Shown here one piece after another: positions 59,721 through 64,000 of a DNA stretch of 64,000 nucleotides. Source of the DNA: Aplidium turbinatum. Lineage: Eukaryota; Chordata; Ascidiacea; Aplousobranchia; Polyclinidae. The stretch is taken from contig OU964919.1 of assembly GCA_918807975.1 (NCBI GenBank), forward strand, positions 31,131,824 to 31,195,823. The letters are read 5' to 3'. Position numbers and translations under genes: made by a program. Below the pieces are notes generated by a model. The model saw nothing but the letters and a program-made list of their open reading frames with translations. It ran no database searches and had not been told where the DNA came from. Numbering within the stretch: the first letter of the stretch is position 1; each line of letters starts with the position of its first letter.

Positions 59721-60699
59721 ACAATGATATATCTGTTATAGATGGTACTGCTATTTTGCATTCATCACATTCATCAAATGCTGGCATCAAATGCTTGCAT
59801 TCATCAAATGTATGGAAACACACACATACTGTAAACGGAAGTGCTCAATCTTTTCTTTAAAATAGTGTCATCAGTGACGATCGGTGAGGGAAAGCAAGGA
59901 AAGCAGTGCTTACCTGAGCGAAAACTATGCAAAATATAATGACTGAATTCTAGGTTTAACTTCTTATTATTTTTATCAAGTCTATTTTAACTTGAAAATT
60001 ACTGTGTTCGTGACTAGAATTACTCGTAACGCTTGTGAGTAGTCTAAGTCCTCACCAAACCGCATTTCTTGCCTATAAATGCCAATTAACGCAAACGCTT
60101 TTGTCAGAAACCATCACTGAAGCTCCAGGGAAATCAACTTTCAAAATTGCTTACCCTACATTGAAAAACGCCTTCGTTTTATCCAATCCTCAATCGTTTT
60201 GCAAAACGACACCAGCTGCTTAGCCAATCAGATGTGTTATCTGGTGTTATGGTTAAAGTTGCTTTCCCAGTGACGTCAATGCGTATCTCATAGCGGCTGC
60301 TTTTGGTTTCAGGCGAAAGGAATACAGTCTCTACGCATGAGTGATTTTCGGGCTTGTAACTATAGGCTACTGAGTACGCTGAAAATAAAGCTGGTTCTCT
60401 TACCAAAAAAAACATAGATTCTACAATAAGACATGCAATTCCAAAGGGTACATTAACCAACCAGTACTGAAACAGCACAAGTGTTTTTTAAATTCTTTGG
60501 GTCAATAGACTGACATCACAAGTTCAGAGCAAACATACTTGTGTTCTTCAAGAATGGACTAGCTTAATTTATAGGCTAATTATTTGCTCTTTACTAGTGC
60601 ACCAGTCCAATGCATGTCGTAAATGCTTACAGATGACATTGACAATAAGTTTTTGTGCTCAGTCTAAAAAGCAGCCAACATTCTAGACTAGTCCCAGTT
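59721..60699. other. Noncoding part of Kolobok-like element 2
   Basis: A short direct repeat (CATTCATCAAATG) occurs near 59760-59815. No exon or promoter was recognised. Confidence 0.35.
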
Positions 60700-60930
60700 T
60701 GATTGATTGATTGAATCTTTATCCTCGGACTGGGAAAGTCCGAAGATTTTGTTTTGGAAATGCTCTTAGAGCGCACCAAATTGGAAGTGTTTTTCAAAAT
60801 TTTCTGGGGGAGGCCCCCCAGACCCCCCGCTGGAAGTGTTGCCTTCGGCAACACGCCTTTGGGCTTCGCCCGACGGTTACGCCCTTCGTGCCTACTACCT
60901 TGCTGCAACATATTTCCAAGTTGCTTTCCA
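60700..60930. repeat. GC-rich repeat shared with the hAT end at 49.5 kb
   Basis: After an ATTGATTGA tail, the blocks TTTTCTGGGGGAGGCCCCCC, AGACCCCCCGC and GCCTTCGGCAACACGCC match 49500-49565 (AGACCCCCCGC, GCCTTCGGCGACACGCC) in order and orientation. Probably a fragment of a related element. Confidence 0.6.
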
Positions 60931-60996
60931 AATGGTTTAAGCCACCGAACGTCACTGAGTGTCATTGATAAGAATTTTTAATATGTCATTGAGCAG

Positions 60997-61149
60997 AACA
61001 CTGTACTTCAACAATTGGAAGGTGATGGTATTGACCTCATGTTAGCAGGAGATGGAAGGGTAGATTCTCCTGGACATTGTGGGAAGCACGGCACATACAC
61101 GATCATGGACACAAGATTGCATAAAATAGTGGATTTGCAACTTCTTCAG
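60997..61149 (+). CDS. Kolobok-like transposase exon with GDGRxDSPGH motif
   Basis: A 51-codon exon bounded by AG (GAGCAG|AAC) and GT (CAG|GTATGG). It reads NTVLQQLEGDGIDLMLAGD, then GDGRVDSPGH, YTIMD and KIVDLQLLQ. The GDGR.DSPGH..K.GTY..MD block is one I associate with Kolobok-like DDE transposases, where its Asp would be catalytic. The following core is not recognised downstream, so this gene is probably dead or its exons are displaced. Confidence 0.65.
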
Positions 61150-61504
61150 GTATGGACTTCAGCCAGTACATTTTATACTTTAGCTAGCAAATCCAGCTTC
61201 TTTTACATGACTCATTGAAAAGCCAGTGTGTCTTATAACAAATTTACGTTCATTTTATGTATGTTTGTACATTATAGTTTCTCTGCTCGGCGCGCTTTCC
61301 ATTGATTGTTTTCTCTGCAAGCCCATTTTCCTAAGAGCTTTTCTTGCTGTGTTCAGTAAAAGGGACTTTTGTTACTTTAAGTTCTGATCGTGTGAGACTG
61401 ATTTAATTGGTTCGTTTTATATTGTTGGCTTGTGTTTTGCAGATGTACTTCGTCTCTTACTTAATTTAAACCTAATAAATGGTCGTTTCAGTGTGAACAT
61501 ACCC

Positions 61505-61579
61505 AGATAACAAATCAGTCGCTTTTTACATTGATTTTAGACGTTGAATCAATGTAAAAAAGCGACTGATTTGCTATTA
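61505..61579. repeat. Palindrome, about 75 bp
   Basis: The arms ACAAATCAGTCGCTTTTTAC and its complement are separated by about 15 bases. A single arm-like copy lies at 9242-9265. Confidence 0.65.
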
Positions 61580-61764
61580 TGTGTACTTTTCTCAAACTGC
61601 TCGTAAACAGGCCAACTTCGCCCAGAAAGCAACAACGCAATGATGATTTATTGATGCTAAGCTATTTCACTGAAAACAATTTCACTGAAACAAATTCACT
61701 GAAACAATACAAGTTGTATTTGGCTGTACAGTGTACAATGTACATGCTTCCCATTGCCAAGTCA

Positions 61765-62065
61765 AGAAAAATTTGCGGCCATGGCCGTCTCCCATCGAAT
61801 CGGCACATACAACACTCGCGGCCATTTAAAAAGTTGTTTTGAATTTGAAGGAGTTACCGTAACAAGAGTAAATGTAACCAAAAGTTGTTTTTACAGACGT
61901 TATAGACACATTGCCTATAGACAGTTTGTTCGCTGGATCTGGGGTTACCTTGGACGTTCAATCCGTGTGCCTCTGCCGTCATGCGTCGTTTCGGCAATTA
62001 GGTCGAAATTTTCAAATCAAGATAGCGGCGAATATGTTGGATTTAAATATTCTGATTTGAAATAA
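61765..62065 (+). CDS. P2X7-ballast-like C-terminal domain, Kolobok-like element 2
   Basis: The frame reads SHRIGTYNTRGHLKSCFEF, CFYRRYRHIAYRQFVRWIWG, RSIRVPLPSCVVSAIRSKFS and GEYVGFKYSDL before TAA at 62063. The (Y)xAYRQFxRW...(V/I)xLPSCxVxxIR..F...G.YxGF pattern is the C-terminal half of the P2X7 ballast domain (human: HCAYRCYATWRFGS...ILPSCCRWRIRKEF..GQYSGF). The N-terminal Cys-rich half was not found upstream in this copy. No P2X channel sequence is present, so this is not a purinergic receptor gene. Confidence 0.75.
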
Positions 62066-62888
62066 AAAGTCAGAATTCAAAGTCTGCTTTGAAAAAAGCT
62101 TTTCCGTGTGCACAGAGAGAGTGAATTTTGTACATGTACAGACAGTACAGTAATCTATACTAGAGGTCTTAAGAATCTTCTTGACCTAGTTCTTTACAAA
62201 CTAATATGGTACTTGTCGAAAGGTAGTTACTTTCAGTGTTCATTTTATCAACTACTAAGCCGCTTACAATCGACATAAATACATGTAGTTCATTGTATTT
62301 GTTGGAAACGACGCTACGAACACTTGCTTACAATGCATCTTGCGCGAACATAAGATCGGCTAGTACTCTTATGACGTCACACGTGATTATCGCACGGTTC
62401 AGTGAGCACGCGTCGCTCTGAAACTAAGGGCTAACTAAAACGGCCCTACAAAGGAAACGCAATGAAATTAAGCGAAAATTTCAACGACAACTACTTATTA
62501 TACATGTCTAGAGCACTTACAAACAAAAAAATCGAAAAGTATGGTTTGGGGTTTACTGCCCCTTTAACTGAAAAATGAGTTATCGTGCCCAACACTGGTT
62601 CTCTCCAAGACATTGGTAAACGTGGGAAGTATCAACTTGGGAGGGTGCATGAGGTGGTTCCACAAATTAGGAAAGGGAAGCCTGTGGTTCGGAGAGCTAA
62701 AGTTGCCGTTTGCAACTATGATGAGAGTACGGGGAAAGTGAAAGTAGACTACGTGTTGAGGGATATTTCGTGCCTCGCCCCGTAAAAAACACTTAAGTGT
62801 TAGGGTTTGAGCCTAGTTCTGTCTGCGGTGGTCGACGTTTGTCTGAGCCCAGAACAGTCGGCTATTGTCGCAACCATTGTATATAGCG

Positions 62889-64000
62889 CAGGCCCGTAAT
62901 TATACATTTTAGCTTGGGGGGGGGGGGGCTCAAAAGCTGTTGCAAAGTAAAAGGCTATGCACATAACATTTGTAGTTGCAATGAGTCTAATTTGCGGTTT
63001 TTCGGGCAACGGCACGGCATATGTTATAAAGTCACAAGGTGCTAGATAGCAGTAATTTCGAATGATTGGGATAATTTCAGCCAAAAAATTGGTAATTCCA
63101 GTCAAAATGAATGTGGAATAGAATAGATGCAATATTTTTAACACACAACTTTGTCAGGAATGACCCTCGTGACTTTGTCTGGTACAGGTCTCCACCGAAC
63201 CAATTTATCCCCTTTGGGGTGTAATATTCGGCAGTAAACGTCAAAAAACACCAACAGCTATCCAAGCTGATACCAATACCAATGTTGATGGATTTGTTTT
63301 TAAGAGATATTCATGGACAATATTTCCAAAACCAGCATCTTACTCCATTGTAATTGCTTTTACCTGAGATGCCTTGCCAAAAATACTCACCCAAATTTAA
63401 AAATCATTATCGTGCAATCTGTCTGGAATAACCCTATAACTATTCCCTTACCAGTAGGCCTACATAACAACTACAAAATTACAACAAGATAATTGTACAA
63501 AGTGACATATGAGAATCAAAACAAATTAAATATAGAAAGTCTTGGGCCTGGGATTACTCATTTGGAAAACCAAATGTAGCTTGCCTGGCAGAGTTTGCAT
63601 TGATGAAGTCCCTTGATATATCGTTTACATTCAAGCTAGAGACTTCCTCTTTGTGTACATGCAACAGCAATAAATTGTACAATCTGTCATGAGACATAGA
63701 TATTCTTAAACGCTTCATTGCTGAAAATGAACGCTCGCTGCAAGCATTAGTTGATGGTGCTAACAGAATCATTTTCACCAGTTTTTTGACTTCCCCTAAC
63801 AGAGTTGAAGAGCTTGAAGTTTGGCTAGTTTTTAAAAATGCCAATATGTCCGACAGTTTAGTATGCTCAATATCTCCTCCATTCTGCTCTTTAAACAAAG
63901 TGTGGAGCACCTTCAGTTGAGCCTCTAAATCATGTTTGTTTAACTCATCATAATAATCAGTCACATCTTTTATTCCACCAATTTCCATGTTTTTGACAGC
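62889..64000 (-). mobile_element. hAT element, incomplete at window edge
   Basis: It starts CAGGCCCGTAATTATACATT after ATATAGCG, in the 3' flank of the older BEL/Pao copy. Minus strand 63988-63554 encodes 144 residues of a hAT transposase C-terminus: STNACSERSFSAMKRLRISM (dimerisation block with the conserved Glu-Arg), then SHDRLYNLLLLHVHKEEV, and ends ...ATFGFPNE. The frame is intact to the window end, so this could be a complete element. A run of G's follows the terminus. Confidence 0.85.

Larger units (their letters stand above)
57615..62563 (+). mobile_element. TTAA-flanked Kolobok-like element 2 (THAP, GDGR motif, P2X7-like end)
   Basis: TTAA lies at 57611-57614 and 62564-62567. The ends are AGGGGCAGACAACCCCA and the complement of AGGGGCAGTAAACCCCA. 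The size is 4949 bp. The + strand carries a THAP-type exon (58284-58690), candidate exons at about 59036-59140 and 59280-59499, a GDGRVDSPGH exon (60997-61149) and a P2X7-ballast-like C-terminus (about 61765-62065). Between the last two, the remainder of a DDE core was not recognised. A Penelope-type terminus (59590-59720) and a GC-rich repeat (60700-60930) are inserted in the gene. It is larger and more complete than element 1. Confidence 0.75.
51498..62888 (+). mobile_element. BEL/Pao LTR retrotransposon, older broken copy with nested elements
   Basis: This is the same family as 28302-34250. Parts: a 5' LTR (51498-52130, 633 bp, starting TGTTACGG and ending TAACCA); a leader with the same repeat style; gag with its coiled-coil Ala/Glu/Arg repeat and zinc knuckles; a protease-like segment; and, after a long nested block (55821-62597), the C-terminal pol tail (about 62600-62785) and 3' flank. 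Another hAT then begins at 62889 and no 3' LTR is reached in the window. It is broken, with several small breaks plus the insertions. Visible divergence from the young copy is moderate, so it is clearly older. Confidence 0.85.

Noticed and set aside
1-64000. CRISPR array, operon or riboswitch
   Set aside because: Introns, LINEs, SINEs and hAT elements show this is eukaryotic DNA, and no regularly spaced identical repeats with unique spacers were seen.

Overview
The window looks like a slice of a metazoan nuclear genome. It is AT-rich, has spliced genes with GT-AG introns, and is packed with transposons typical of marine invertebrates (BEL/Pao, APE-type LINEs, Penelope-like, hAT, Kolobok-like, pogo-like). 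The species cannot be fixed from the sequence. An invertebrate chordate such as an ascidian, or another marine invertebrate, would fit.

The only convincing host gene is a multi-exon lysosomal-type MFS transporter related to MFSD8/CLN7. It lies on the + strand in seven exons between 6667 and 16868, and its first exon was not found. Its introns hold a small hAT element (6894-7449), a LINE fragment (9814-10540), a GATTAA-rich inverted-repeat element (10715-12236), a Penelope-like remnant with a GIY-YIG domain (12335-12905) and a hairpin (13081-13198).

The first 6 kb upstream is repeat-derived: the tail of a long-TIR DNA transposon (1-1161), two inverted copies of a MITE, a 1022-bp hAT with a perfect 8-bp target duplication, and an internally deleted hAT at 4614-5707. 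From 16.9 to 20 kb is a quiet region with short pogo-like MITEs. From 20.2 to 26.9 kb lies a LINE on the minus strand, split by a pogo-like element and by a ZBED5-type hAT that itself contains a tRNA-derived SINE.

From 26.95 to 39.27 kb is one long-TIR, TA-flanked DNA transposon of a family I do not recognise. A nearly intact LINE went into it, and a BEL/Pao element with identical LTRs went into that LINE's tail. A second member (39430-42445) contains a hAT. From 42.99 to 51.03 kb is a TTAA-flanked, Kolobok-like element carrying a THAP half-domain and a P2X7 'ballast'-like domain, split by a 5983-bp hAT with a perfect 8-bp duplication. The rest, 51.1 to 64 kb, is a second, older and heavily interrupted BEL/Pao copy. 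It contains hAT sequence and a second TTAA-flanked Kolobok-like element (57615-62563), again with a THAP domain, a GDGRxDSPGH motif and a P2X7-like C-terminus. The window ends inside another hAT.

Most reading frames here belong to transposons nested up to four deep. Exact target-site duplications let the order of insertion be read directly. The two observations most worth following are the Kolobok-like elements that carry a P2X7-ballast-like domain, and the long-TIR family whose putative transposase has a DTxxLNTG...CxFHxNE signature.
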